NCBI RefSeq assembly: GCF_014698475.1
Contig: NZ_JACJTB010000003.1
Coordinates: forward strand, 124,001 to 188,000
DNA length: 64,000 nucleotides
Source: Nostoc spongiaeforme FACHB-130
GTDB lineage: Bacteria > Cyanobacteriota > Cyanobacteriia > Cyanobacteriales > Nostocaceae
Direction: 5' to 3'
Shown here: in pieces, positions 9,050 through 17,630 of the stretch
Numbering within the stretch: the first letter of the stretch is position 1
Layout of the letters: every line of letters begins with the position of its first letter
Notes under the pieces: model-generated
What the model saw: only the letters and a program-made list of their open reading frames with translations
Databases searched by the model: none
What the model was told of the DNA's origin: nothing
Translations under genes and position numbers: made by a program

Positions 9050-10309
9050 ATGAATCGGTTGACTAAACATTGGATTATTTACTTAATAGTTTTAGAATTT
9101 ATACTTTGTTTAACAGTATTTACTCTACCTTCTTTTTCATTTTATGCTCAACCAAAAAACCAACAAATGGTCACGGAAATTCGTGGTGTTTGGTTAACTA
9201 ATGTTGCTAGTGGTGTTTTATTTGTTCCTTGGGGAATTGATCGCGCTATTAATCAATTAGCAGCGTTGAATTTTAATACGATTTATCCTGTAGTTTGGAA
9301 TCGGGGTAATACTTTTTATAAAAGTACTGTTGCTAAAAATACGATTGGGGAAGAAGCAGAACCAACACTGAATTTTATGCACGGTGGACAAGATGTTTTA
9401 GCCAAGATTATTAAACTTGCTAAACCCAAAGGTTTGACTGTGATTCCGTGGTTTGAATATGGTTTTATGACACCGCCAAATTCTGAGTTAGCCAAACGTT
9501 ATCCTGATTGGTTAACAATTGGACAAGCAGGTGTAAATTCTGTCAAAGAAGTTTTGCCAGAAGATGCTAACAATGGGGTTGTAACTAAACAAGCTTGGTT
9601 AAATCCTCTAAATCCGGAAGTTCAAGATTTTATTTTAGAACTCATTTTAGAAGTTGTGAGTAATTACAATGTAAATGGCATTCAACTAGATGATCATTTT
9701 GGAATGCCAGTACAATTTGGTTACGATCGCTTCACTGTCGAACTCTACAAACAAGAACATCAAGGTCAAAATCCGCCGACTGATCCCTTTAACCCTGAAT
9801 GGATGCGTTGGCGTGCTAACAAAATTACGGCATTCATGGGGAGAATTTATCGCAGCATCAAGGAAATTGAACCGAATGCAAAATTATCTCTGTCTCCCAA
9901 TGCAAAAGCTTTTGCGTATAAATATTATTTGCAAGATTGGGAAACTTGGGTAAAAAACGGCTGGGTGGATGAGTTGGTGTTGCAAGTATACCGCCATAAT
10001 CAAAATAGTTTTAAGACTGAATTAGAACAACCAGCCATAAAATTAGCCCTCAGCAAAATTCCGGTTGTAATTGGTATCTCTACCGGGACTTTACGCAACC
10101 CGGTGAGAATTTCCCAAATTAAAGAACAAATTGATATGGTACGCGATCGCTCTTTTTCTGGTATCTCTTTTTTCTATTGGGAAAGTTTATGGGGTTACAT
10201 CGCACCCGAAACACCCCACAAACGCCGCAAGGTGTTCCAAGAACTGTTTAACACCAAAGCCATCAGGCCATTTCCTCTTGATGAAACAGGTAGTAGGTTG
10301 AGGTTGTGA
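9050..10309 (+). CDS. Secreted glycoside-hydrolase-like protein (GHL10/DUF187 family)
   Basis: Protein of 419 residues beginning with a hydrophobic signal or anchor (IIYLIVLEFILCLTVFTL, about 9-26). The body starts with EIRGVWLTNVASGVLFVPWG and continues with an INQLAALNFNTIYPVVWNRG strand, then VIPWFEYGFM, INGIQLDDHFG-like and LSLSPNA segments. This is the TIM-barrel pattern of the GHL10 glycosyl-hydrolase-like family, which is predicted to act on surface or peptidoglycan-linked polysaccharide. The acidic pair in QLDDHFG is the likely catalytic or metal site. ATG at 9050 is used; a TTG 24 bp upstream is also in frame. The substrate is unknown. Confidence 0.85.
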   Translation: MNRLTKHWIIYLIVLEFILCLTVFTLPSFSFYAQPKNQQMVTEIRGVWLTNVASGVLFVPWGIDRAINQLAALNFNTIYPVVWNRGNTFYKSTVAKNTIGEEAEPTLNFMHGGQDVLAKIIKLAKPKGLTVIPWFEYGFMTPPNSELAKRYPDWLTIGQAGVNSVKEVLPEDANNGVVTKQAWLNPLNPEVQDFILELILEVVSNYNVNGIQLDDHFGMPVQFGYDRFTVELYKQEHQGQNPPTDPFNPEWMRWRANKITAFMGRIYRSIKEIEPNAKLSLSPNAKAFAYKYYLQDWETWVKNGWVDELVLQVYRHNQNSFKTELEQPAIKLALSKIPVVIGISTGTLRNPVRISQIKEQIDMVRDRSFSGISFFYWESLWGYIAPETPHKRRKVFQELFNTKAIRPFPLDETGSRLRL

Positions 10310-10352
10310 TTTGGGAGAGGGGGATGAGGGAAGGGAGACAAGGGAGACAAGC

Positions 10353-10491
10353 CTGGATTTCTCACAAGAGAGAAATCCAGGGGTGTGGGAGGGGGGGGAG
10401 GGGTGGGAAGTGTGGGAGGATGGTGAAAAAATCTTTCCCCCCACACTCCCCTCTCTCTCCACACCCGCTACCCATACGTGAGAAATTCGGG
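10353..10491 (+). repeat. 139-bp dispersed element, copy 1
   Basis: The element starts with a perfect 28-bp hairpin unit (10353-10380, core ctggatttctc / gagaaatccag around acaaga). It continues through a purine-rich block and the stretch aaatctttccccccacactc, and ends in cccatacgtgagaaattcgg at about 10491. The outer ends (gatttctc and gagaaattc) form imperfect terminal inverted repeats. A second copy of the same length lies at 33117-33255. Antisense reading frames over the two copies share the peptide VEREGSVG, which is only a reflection of the repeat. Confidence 0.8.
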
Positions 10492-10596
10492 ACAAGGGGG
10501 ATGAGGGGTTTTTCGACTTAATAATATTTTTGTGACATTGGATTGACTAACAGAAATTATTCAAGATATTAATAGCAAGGGACTAATAATTAAGTA

Positions 10597-10708
10597 ATAC
10601 CAATTCTGTATGAAGATGCACAGAATCTTAAGAAACGAACCGCCAAGAGCGCCAAGAACGCCAAGAATCTAGAGTTTCATTTAGTGCAGCTTCACATTAA
10701 ATTGGTAT
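10597..10708. repeat. MITE-like element with ataccaatt ends
   Basis: A 112-bp segment bounded by ataccaatt (10597-10605 region) and aattggtat (ending 10708). The match extends inward imperfectly for about 25 bp (tgaagatgcac against gtgcagcttca). The interior has three tandem units of gccaagaac at about 10642-10668. No coding potential. The rest of 10492-10779 contains no other feature I can support apart from the promoter region expected for the TPR-CHAT gene. Confidence 0.65.
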
Positions 10709-10779
10709 AAGAGCAATCCTATTTCCACTGTTGAATTGAATTTTGTCCCACCACTTACAAATTTATCAAAATATTTTTG

Positions 10780-13700
10780 ATGCAATTCCCCGCATTGAGA
10801 ATGCCTACACTTGCTGTTTTATTGGTTATCTTTTCTATTGATAGTGGGTTGATGAATTATCATCCCATACAAGGGCGAGTGTTGGCAGCAGAATTAATTG
10901 CTAATAACCAAGTTGTGGCTCAAATCCCAGAGGCGCAACAACTGTTTGAGCAAGGTAATCAACAACTGGCACAAAGTCAATTTACTTCGGCATTACAATC
11001 TTTTCAACAAGCATTAAATATTCATCAAGCAATTGGCGATCGCGCTTACATCGCCGCAGTTCTCAATAAATTAGGAGAAGTTTATCGCCATCAAGGACAA
11101 ATTCAAACCGCCCTTCAACATCATCAACAAGCCTTAGAAATTACACGGGAATTGAATAACCGTGCAGAGGAAGCCGCATCACTGCATCAAATCGCCGCCG
11201 TTTACGCAACCCAAGGACAGTACAAAAATGCTGTGCAATTCTACCAGCAAGCTTTATCGATGCGGCGTGAGGTAAAAGATAAATCTGGGGAAGCGATTAC
11301 TTTGATTGGCTTGGGAAATGCTTACGTCAGCTATATTAAATCGCAACTTTACTACCAGAAAATCAAAAAGCCGGAGGAAATTAAGTCTTACCTGGAGGTA
11401 AGAAAATATTACCAGCAAGCCTTAATGATTATGGGGGCTTTAGGCGATCGCGCGGGTGTTGGTTGGAGTCTCAACGGAATTGGGATGACTTACGCCGCGT
11501 TAAATCAAAAAGAACAAGCTGTGAAATATTACGAGCAAGCCTTAGCCCAGATGCGCCAAGCAGGCGATCGCATCGGCGAAGCTACAGTAATGTTGAATTT
11601 GAGCCAAGATTATAACTGGGGAATCGACAATCAACGGGAATCTTGCCCGATTTCCCTGGATTTCTCCGAACCAGCTTTAGCTATTGTCCGCGAAATTGGC
11701 GATCGCCCGTTAACAGCAAAAATCCTGAATGCGATCGCCTCCACCTACAAAAATCAAGGACAACAGCCGCAAATAGCCCTGGAGTATTATCAACAGGCTT
11801 TACCAATAGCACGAGAAATTGGCGATCGTTCCCTGGAAGAGAAAATCCTGAATAATCTGGGCTATATTTACCATAACCAAGGCTACCCGCAAACGGCGCA
11901 GGAATATCAAGAACAAGCCTTAGCCATCAGACAGGAAATGGGTATTCATGTGGGGTGGGCGACAAATATTGTCAAACGGGCAATTTTGGTGACTTACAAT
12001 ATACCCCAAAAAAGACCAACTTTAATTACACTCTTGACAGGGGAAGCACTCATCCACTACCGCAACGGTGTAGAACACGCCAAGTTTGCAAGATACCCAG
12101 CCGCCTTGTCATCCTATCAGCAAGCTTTAGCGATCGTCCGTCAGCAAAAAAATCGCCCCTGGGAATGGGTAATTCTCAATCAAATGGGAACAATTTACGA
12201 AACTATCGGACAGTTACAAGTAGCCTTAGATACCTATCAGCAAAGCTTGGCAATTCGTCGGGAAGTTGCTGAACAGTCAACAAAAACACCAATCCCCCAG
12301 ACAATTCGGGTAGCCTTTGGTACTGATGTCAACATTCATCGCCCAGAGGGAATCAAACTAGAAGATGGACTCAGCAACGGTTTGATTCAGGTAGGGAAAG
12401 GAAAACCAATCAAAACTGCCATCACGACTGTTGAATCCGCAGAAATAGCCGAAATAGAGAAACGCGGACAACGGCTAGAAGTAATCGCTGGGGTAGCTGG
12501 ATGGCATAACTTTGCTGAAAATGAGGAAGAAAATACCTTAGCGAATATTGCAGATATCCACAAAACTCTAGGACAGTACCAAACTGCCTTGCAATTCTAC
12601 AAAGAAGCCTTGGCAATCATCAATGCAGAAATGTCCAGCCCAGAAAATATCGAAGTTCGTCGGCGCAGAGAGGAATTGTCACCAGGAGATTATCGCCAGC
12701 AGGAACAGCGAATTAAAAGAAGTATGGGTGAAGTTTACGCCGCATTAGGACAGTATCAAACTGCCTTGGATGATTATCAGCAATCTCTGGCAATTGTGAA
12801 CATGGAGAACAGCAGCCACAGGTTGGTTAATCAAAAACCGATATTGTTAACCCAAATTGGGGAAATTTACACCAATTTAGGCCAGTATGAAGCGGCGTTG
12901 ACAGCTTACCAGCAAGCATTAGCGATCGCCCGTGATCCTCAAACTCAAGATAACTATTTTGTACCAGAACAACAAATCCGCCAATTTGGACAACAGGAAT
13001 TATTTCGCTGGACAAGAATACCCTTTGAAAAGCCAGATCAAGCCGCAATTCTCAACAGTATCGCCGCAATTTACGCCAAATTAGGGCAGAAGCAAACAGC
13101 GCAGGAGTATCGTGAGCAAGCAAACACATTACAGCGCGAAATTAGCAACCGTAATCTAGAAAATATTACTGGTCAAAAAGCCGTCTTAATTACAGAAGTT
13201 GGTAGAGATGCAGCGAAAAAAACCCTTGTGCAAGTACAGCCATTAGAAGGAGAAGCGGTAGTTTTGTTTGCCAAGGGAAACAGTTACGCCACCCAAGGAC
13301 AATACCTCAAAATTCAGTACCAAGCTGCATTACAAGCTTACCAGCAAGCCTTAACAATTGTTCGCCAGCAAAAAAATCGCCCTTGGGAGGGGATAATTCT
13401 CACCCAGATGAGTGCAGTTTACAAACAATTAGGAGACAATCAAGCCGCGACTCAAGTTGATCAACAAGCCTTGGCAATTAGACAGGAAATCGCAAAACAA
13501 AGTGAGAAAACAGCAACTATTCTGGGTAAAACGCCGTTGAGTGGGACTTTTGATGGCGAAAAGCTCGAAATTCGCCTTTCATCTGGCAAAATTACGACTT
13601 TTAACCCCGCAGGTGGCGTGATTTTCTTCGCTCAAACACCAGAAAAATTGAAAGCTGATCAACTGTATGAAGCAGGTTGGCGGCAGTATATCAAAAGGGA

Positions 13701-16320
13701 ATATGCCAGAGCCATCAAAACCTTTGAGGCAGCTTTATTAATTTATCAACAAATAGAAGATAAAACAGGTACGGGCAGAACTTTGTTCCACCTGGGAGAC
13801 GTTTACCATCGCCAAAGAAATTATCAGCAGGCGTTGAAATATTATCAGCAAGCTTTGGCAATTCAACAAGAAATCGGCGATCGCGGTTGGGAAAAATCCA
13901 GCCTCAACTCCATAGCAGACATTTACACCATCCAAGGTAATGAATTTTCGAGAGCAGGTAAATATCGAGAAGCTTTAGAAAAATACCAGCAAGTTTTGGA
14001 GATTGCGAAAAAATTAGGCAGCGAGCCAAGACAATGGCCGACTTTCCATCGCATAGCGAGAGTTTACAGCAGCTTGGGAGAGTATAAATTAGCTCTCGAT
14101 TACTATCAAAAAGCCTTACCCATCCGGCAAGAAATTTTAGGCAACTGGGTAGGAATTGAATTTGATATGGGACAGATTTATAAAGTGTTAGGACAATACG
14201 AACTCGCTTTGAAATCTTATCAGGAAGCCTTAAAAATCGCCAGACAACCCGTACTGCTCGAATCAGACGGAAACAGAATAGGAGACATTGCAGGTGAAGT
14301 GAGGGCGCTGAATGCGATCGGCAATATTCACTACAGACAAGAAAAGTATGAATTAGCGTTAGATTTCCATCAGCAAGCCTTAACAGTGCTGCAAAAAATT
14401 CAGAACAAAGAACAACAAGAATTTCTCAAAGCAACAACATATTACAATATTGGGATTGTTTACTTCAAGCAAGAAAAATATCAATTAGCCTTGGCGTATT
14501 TGCAACCACCTTTAACTATTTATCAAAAATTCAAATCCAGAAATGCAGAAGGGATAAATCTCCACGCCATAGGAAACGTTTATTTAGAGCAAGGGCAATA
14601 TGAATTAGCCGGAAAATTCTTACACCAAAGTTTAGTAATTGCTCAAGAAATTGGCAACAAAGAAGGTGAAGGATACATCCTCAATACTATCGGGAAGTTA
14701 CTCGAAAAACAGAACCAACCAGAATTAGCAATTATCTTCTTCAAACAATCAGTAAATGCTAGAGAAACAATTCGCAATAATATTAGAGAATTAAGCAAAG
14801 AACAACAGCAATCTTATACAGAAACCATTGCCAAGGATTATCGCCATTTAGCCGATATCCTTCTGCAACGCAACCGAATTTTAGAAGCGCAACAAGTACT
14901 AGACTTGCTCAAAGTCCAAGAAATTGACGACTATCTCCGCGACGTGCGGGGGAGTGAAAAAACGGCGACTGGTGTTGTGGAACGTCCCCAAGAACGGCAA
15001 ATTCGAGCGGTAATGAAAGCGGAATTTGAACAAGCGATCACCCTTGGTCGAGAACTCGCCCGACTGGAAAACATTAGTGTGAGCAGCCGCACCCCGTCCC
15101 AGAAACAGCGTATTTTAGAATTACGTAAAATTCAGCAGACACTAGCCAAAGACTTTAACACCTTCCTCGATAGCCCGAAAGTGCGCGAATGGGTCGCCCA
15201 ACTCCAGCAAACCACCCAAGGGCAGAGTTTTAACCTGGAATCCTCCGCCAGCGCCTTACAAGATAACTTAAAACAACTCCAGCAAGGCGCAGTCATACTT
15301 TATCCCCTAGTATTGAGCGATCGCTTAGAACTAGTTTTAGTCACTCCCTACGCACCACCAATCCGCCGCACCGTAGCTGTTACCCAAGAAGAACTCAACC
15401 GAGCAATTTTGGAATTTCGCACCACCTTACCAAAACGTACCCCAAAAATCACAGTTCCCGCCCAAAAACTCTACGATTTGCTGATTAAACCCCTAGAAAA
15501 TGACTTAGCACAAGCACAAGCCCAAACCATCATCTACGCTCCCGACGGACAACTGCGTTATGTTCCCCTAGCCGCCCTTTATGACGGTCAAAAATGGTTA
15601 ATCGAACGCTTCCAAATCAATAATATTACTGCCGTCAGCTTAACCGACCTCAACACCAAACCCCAAAATCAATTAAATGTCTTAGCGGCAGCCTTTACCC
15701 AAGGCAACTATAGTTTTCATGTAGGATCTCAGCAGTTTGACTTTTCCGGTTTACCCTTTGCTGGTTTAGAAGTAGAAACACTCGCTCAAACCATTCCCAG
15801 CACCAAAAAATTATTAGACCAGCAATTCAATTCAGATATTGTGTTGGAAATGAATGATTACGCCGTCATCCATTTAGCAACTCACGCCGCATTTACCACT
15901 GGACAGCCAGAAGAATCATTTATTTTGTTAGGAAATGGCGATCGCGTCACCCTCCGAGATATCAAAAACTGGCGATTGCCCAATGTCGATTTAATCGTAC
16001 TTTCAGCCTGCCAAACCGGATTAGGCGATCAATTTGGCAATGGTAGAGAAATTTTGGGTTTTGGCTACCAGATACAACAAACAGGCGCAAGAGCCGCGAT
16101 CGCTTCTTTATGGTCGGTAGATGATGGCGGTACACAAGTATTAATGAATGCTTTTTACAACATCCTGTCCCAAGGCAAAACCACCAAAGCCGCAGCCCTA
16201 CGTCAAGCACAAATCGCCCTAATTACTGGCAAATACGGTAACTTAACACCACAGTTAAGCGAGCATCTCAGTCATCCTTTTTACTGGTCAGCCTTTATTT
16301 TGATTGGTAATGGCTTGTAA
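10780..16320 (+). CDS. Very large secreted TPR protein with C-terminal CHAT peptidase domain
   Basis: Protein of 1,846 residues. It begins with a signal-like segment (LAVLLVIFSIDSGL) and is followed by some 25 or more tetratricopeptide repeats, many containing the core YQQALAI and ending EIGDR. Three non-repeat inserts interrupt the array (about 500-560, 620-650 and 900-960). After a coiled-coil linker (about 1350-1480) comes a CHAT domain, a caspase/separase-like peptidase fold. Its catalytic histidine is in HLATHAAF (about 1702) and its cysteine in LSACQTGLGD (about 1744), both intact. CHAT-TPR proteins are abundant in heterocystous cyanobacteria; HetF is the studied member. ATG at 10780 is chosen over the TTG just before it; no strong ribosome site is visible. 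Two TPR blocks with RQQKNRPWE (near 12119 and 13346) are internal duplicates. Substrate unknown. Confidence 0.93.
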   Translation: MQFPALRMPTLAVLLVIFSIDSGLMNYHPIQGRVLAAELIANNQVVAQIPEAQQLFEQGNQQLAQSQFTSALQSFQQALNIHQAIGDRAYIAAVLNKLGEVYRHQGQIQTALQHHQQALEITRELNNRAEEAASLHQIAAVYATQGQYKNAVQFYQQALSMRREVKDKSGEAITLIGLGNAYVSYIKSQLYYQKIKKPEEIKSYLEVRKYYQQALMIMGALGDRAGVGWSLNGIGMTYAALNQKEQAVKYYEQALAQMRQAGDRIGEATVMLNLSQDYNWGIDNQRESCPISLDFSEPALAIVREIGDRPLTAKILNAIASTYKNQGQQPQIALEYYQQALPIAREIGDRSLEEKILNNLGYIYHNQGYPQTAQEYQEQALAIRQEMGIHVGWATNIVKRAILVTYNIPQKRPTLITLLTGEALIHYRNGVEHAKFARYPAALSSYQQALAIVRQQKNRPWEWVILNQMGTIYETIGQLQVALDTYQQSLAIRREVAEQSTKTPIPQTIRVAFGTDVNIHRPEGIKLEDGLSNGLIQVGKGKPIKTAITTVESAEIAEIEKRGQRLEVIAGVAGWHNFAENEEENTLANIADIHKTLGQYQTALQFYKEALAIINAEMSSPENIEVRRRREELSPGDYRQQEQRIKRSMGEVYAALGQYQTALDDYQQSLAIVNMENSSHRLVNQKPILLTQIGEIYTNLGQYEAALTAYQQALAIARDPQTQDNYFVPEQQIRQFGQQELFRWTRIPFEKPDQAAILNSIAAIYAKLGQKQTAQEYREQANTLQREISNRNLENITGQKAVLITEVGRDAAKKTLVQVQPLEGEAVVLFAKGNSYATQGQYLKIQYQAALQAYQQALTIVRQQKNRPWEGIILTQMSAVYKQLGDNQAATQVDQQALAIRQEIAKQSEKTATILGKTPLSGTFDGEKLEIRLSSGKITTFNPAGGVIFFAQTPEKLKADQLYEAGWRQYIKREYARAIKTFEAALLIYQQIEDKTGTGRTLFHLGDVYHRQRNYQQALKYYQQALAIQQEIGDRGWEKSSLNSIADIYTIQGNEFSRAGKYREALEKYQQVLEIAKKLGSEPRQWPTFHRIARVYSSLGEYKLALDYYQKALPIRQEILGNWVGIEFDMGQIYKVLGQYELALKSYQEALKIARQPVLLESDGNRIGDIAGEVRALNAIGNIHYRQEKYELALDFHQQALTVLQKIQNKEQQEFLKATTYYNIGIVYFKQEKYQLALAYLQPPLTIYQKFKSRNAEGINLHAIGNVYLEQGQYELAGKFLHQSLVIAQEIGNKEGEGYILNTIGKLLEKQNQPELAIIFFKQSVNARETIRNNIRELSKEQQQSYTETIAKDYRHLADILLQRNRILEAQQVLDLLKVQEIDDYLRDVRGSEKTATGVVERPQERQIRAVMKAEFEQAITLGRELARLENISVSSRTPSQKQRILELRKIQQTLAKDFNTFLDSPKVREWVAQLQQTTQGQSFNLESSASALQDNLKQLQQGAVILYPLVLSDRLELVLVTPYAPPIRRTVAVTQEELNRAILEFRTTLPKRTPKITVPAQKLYDLLIKPLENDLAQAQAQTIIYAPDGQLRYVPLAALYDGQKWLIERFQINNITAVSLTDLNTKPQNQLNVLAAAFTQGNYSFHVGSQQFDFSGLPFAGLEVETLAQTIPSTKKLLDQQFNSDIVLEMNDYAVIHLATHAAFTTGQPEESFILLGNGDRVTLRDIKNWRLPNVDLIVLSACQTGLGDQFGNGREILGFGYQIQQTGARAAIASLWSVDDGGTQVLMNAFYNILSQGKTTKAAALRQAQIALITGKYGNLTPQLSEHLSHPFYWSAFILIGNGL

Positions 16321-16428
16321 TCAAAGAGGTGATATCTTGTCCTGTAACAGAATTATCATCAAAGACCGCAGATAGGTAGGGAGCAGCTGACAGGTGTAGG
16401 TGACTCCTGAATGATATTGAGATAATTA

Positions 16429-16490
16429 ACCGCAGATGGACGCGGATGTAGACGCGATAGCGGCTTCCCGCAGGGTACGCAGATGAATTT
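16429..16490. repeat. Dispersed repeat interrupted by a small palindromic insert
   Basis: The host unit aaccgcagatggacgcggatg is followed by a 27-bp insert (tagacgcgatagcggcttcc and following) with a self-complementary middle. The host motif then resumes as acgcagatgaattt. This looks like a mobile palindrome set inside an older tandem repeat of the cgcagatg type. The remaining intergenic DNA from 16321 holds no gene. Confidence 0.6.
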
Positions 16491-16554
16491 ATATTCTACC
16501 CAAGTGAAAATAACTAGACTCAACAAAAGACCAAAGAATAATTTTGGAGGGGGT

Positions 16555-16605
16555 TTGGGGGACGCAACCGTCCCCCAATCGGGGGCTTGGGGGAGAATCC
16601 CCCAA
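16555..16605. repeat. Pair of strong G/C-tract hairpins
   Basis: Two adjacent palindromes: ttgggggac / gtcccccaa around gcaacc (16555-16578), and ttggggga / tcccccaa around ga (about 16587-16605). They lie between the TPR-CHAT gene and the nuclease gene, could terminate transcription from either side, and resemble REP-like repeats of these genomes. Confidence 0.6.
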
Positions 16606-16745
16606 ATCTTAACTCATGGTCTGATAGTTAAGCAATTGAAGTAGTATGACAACTAGCTGGCGCGGTTTTTAGCTACCTTGTAGTGAGTGCGATCGCCTGA
16701 TATATATGATGATTACTGATCACAGTTAAACTTAAAAATTATCCA

Positions 16746-17606
16746 GTGGCAAAAGCAGCAGATACCGGCAGTAAAAGATTAATTAGCCTCGCGCCTAATG
16801 CTTGGGCGCAATGGATAACACAACTTCCAGATGTCGTGGTTCAGGAAATTCTGAGTGCTGAATTTCAATGGATTAGTCGGGAAACAGATGTGCTAATCAA
16901 AGCATACAGCGAATCCTGTGGAGATTTTTTAATTCTCAACGAGTTGCAGTTGCGTTACCCAAAAAATATGCCTCTCCGTATGAGGGCTTATGCAGCCTTA
17001 GCAGAAGAAAAATATCAACTACCGATTTATCCGGTACTCATCAATATCTTGCCTCCTCCATCCACAATCACTGTTGTCAGTAGTTACCAATCCGAGTTTT
17101 TGGGACTAAGAGTAATTCAAGACTATCACGTGATTAACTTGTGGGAAGTAGACGCAGAGATTGTGTTTAGCCAACCATTACCCTCACTATTGCCATTTGT
17201 GCCGATTTTACGAGGTGGTGCAGAAACATCAGTTGTACAACGTGCATTACAGCAACTCCGAACCTCAGAGCAATTTAATCAGTTAGAACCATTGTTAGCA
17301 TTTTTTGCTAGTTTTGTACTAGACATACCTTTAGTCCAACAAATTATGAGGTGGGATATGACAGTATTACGTGAATCACCTTGGTATCAAGAAATTCTTA
17401 CGGAAGGACTACAGCAAGGACTACAGCAAGGTGTACAGCAAGGTGCGAGAAGACAGTTAATACAGGTATTGCAACTGCGTTTCGGTGCAATTCCCCAAGA
17501 AGTACAAGACAGGCTGGAAGATCAGAGTATTGAACAACTAGAAAATTTAATGGCTGCGGCGATCGCTGTCAACTCTGTAGATGAATTTCTTCAGAACCTT
17601 CCTTAA
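16746..17606 (+). CDS. Rpn/PD-(D/E)XK nuclease-family (transposase-like) protein
   Basis: Protein of 286 residues starting at GTG (MAKAADTGSKRLISLAP is the usual start of this cyanobacterial family). The nuclease core is seen as the acidic residue in SRETDVLIKAY (about 48), the E-x-Q motif in ILNELQLRYP (about 66) and the strand YPVLINILPPP. The C-terminus carries tandem EGLQQGLQQGVQQGARRQL, encoded by imperfect 12-bp tandem repeats near 17406-17445, followed by a DUF4351-like helical tail. Rpn relatives promote RecA-independent recombination, and many cyanobacterial copies are mobile or multicopy. The gene converges on the lanthipeptide exporter operon with a 24-bp gap. Confidence 0.8.
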   Translation: MAKAADTGSKRLISLAPNAWAQWITQLPDVVVQEILSAEFQWISRETDVLIKAYSESCGDFLILNELQLRYPKNMPLRMRAYAALAEEKYQLPIYPVLINILPPPSTITVVSSYQSEFLGLRVIQDYHVINLWEVDAEIVFSQPLPSLLPFVPILRGGAETSVVQRALQQLRTSEQFNQLEPLLAFFASFVLDIPLVQQIMRWDMTVLRESPWYQEILTEGLQQGLQQGVQQGARRQLIQVLQLRFGAIPQEVQDRLEDQSIEQLENLMAAAIAVNSVDEFLQNLP

Positions 17607-17630
17607 CAAACACTCTGCGGACTTCGGCGG

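Noticed and set aside
10187-10495. Antisense frame sharing VEREGSVG with one at 33074-33265
   Set aside because: Both lie over the 139-bp element; the shared peptide is the repeat read backwards, not a protein family.
16746-17606. Rpn-like gene as part of an intact insertion sequence
   Set aside because: No terminal inverted repeats or target duplication could be found around it.
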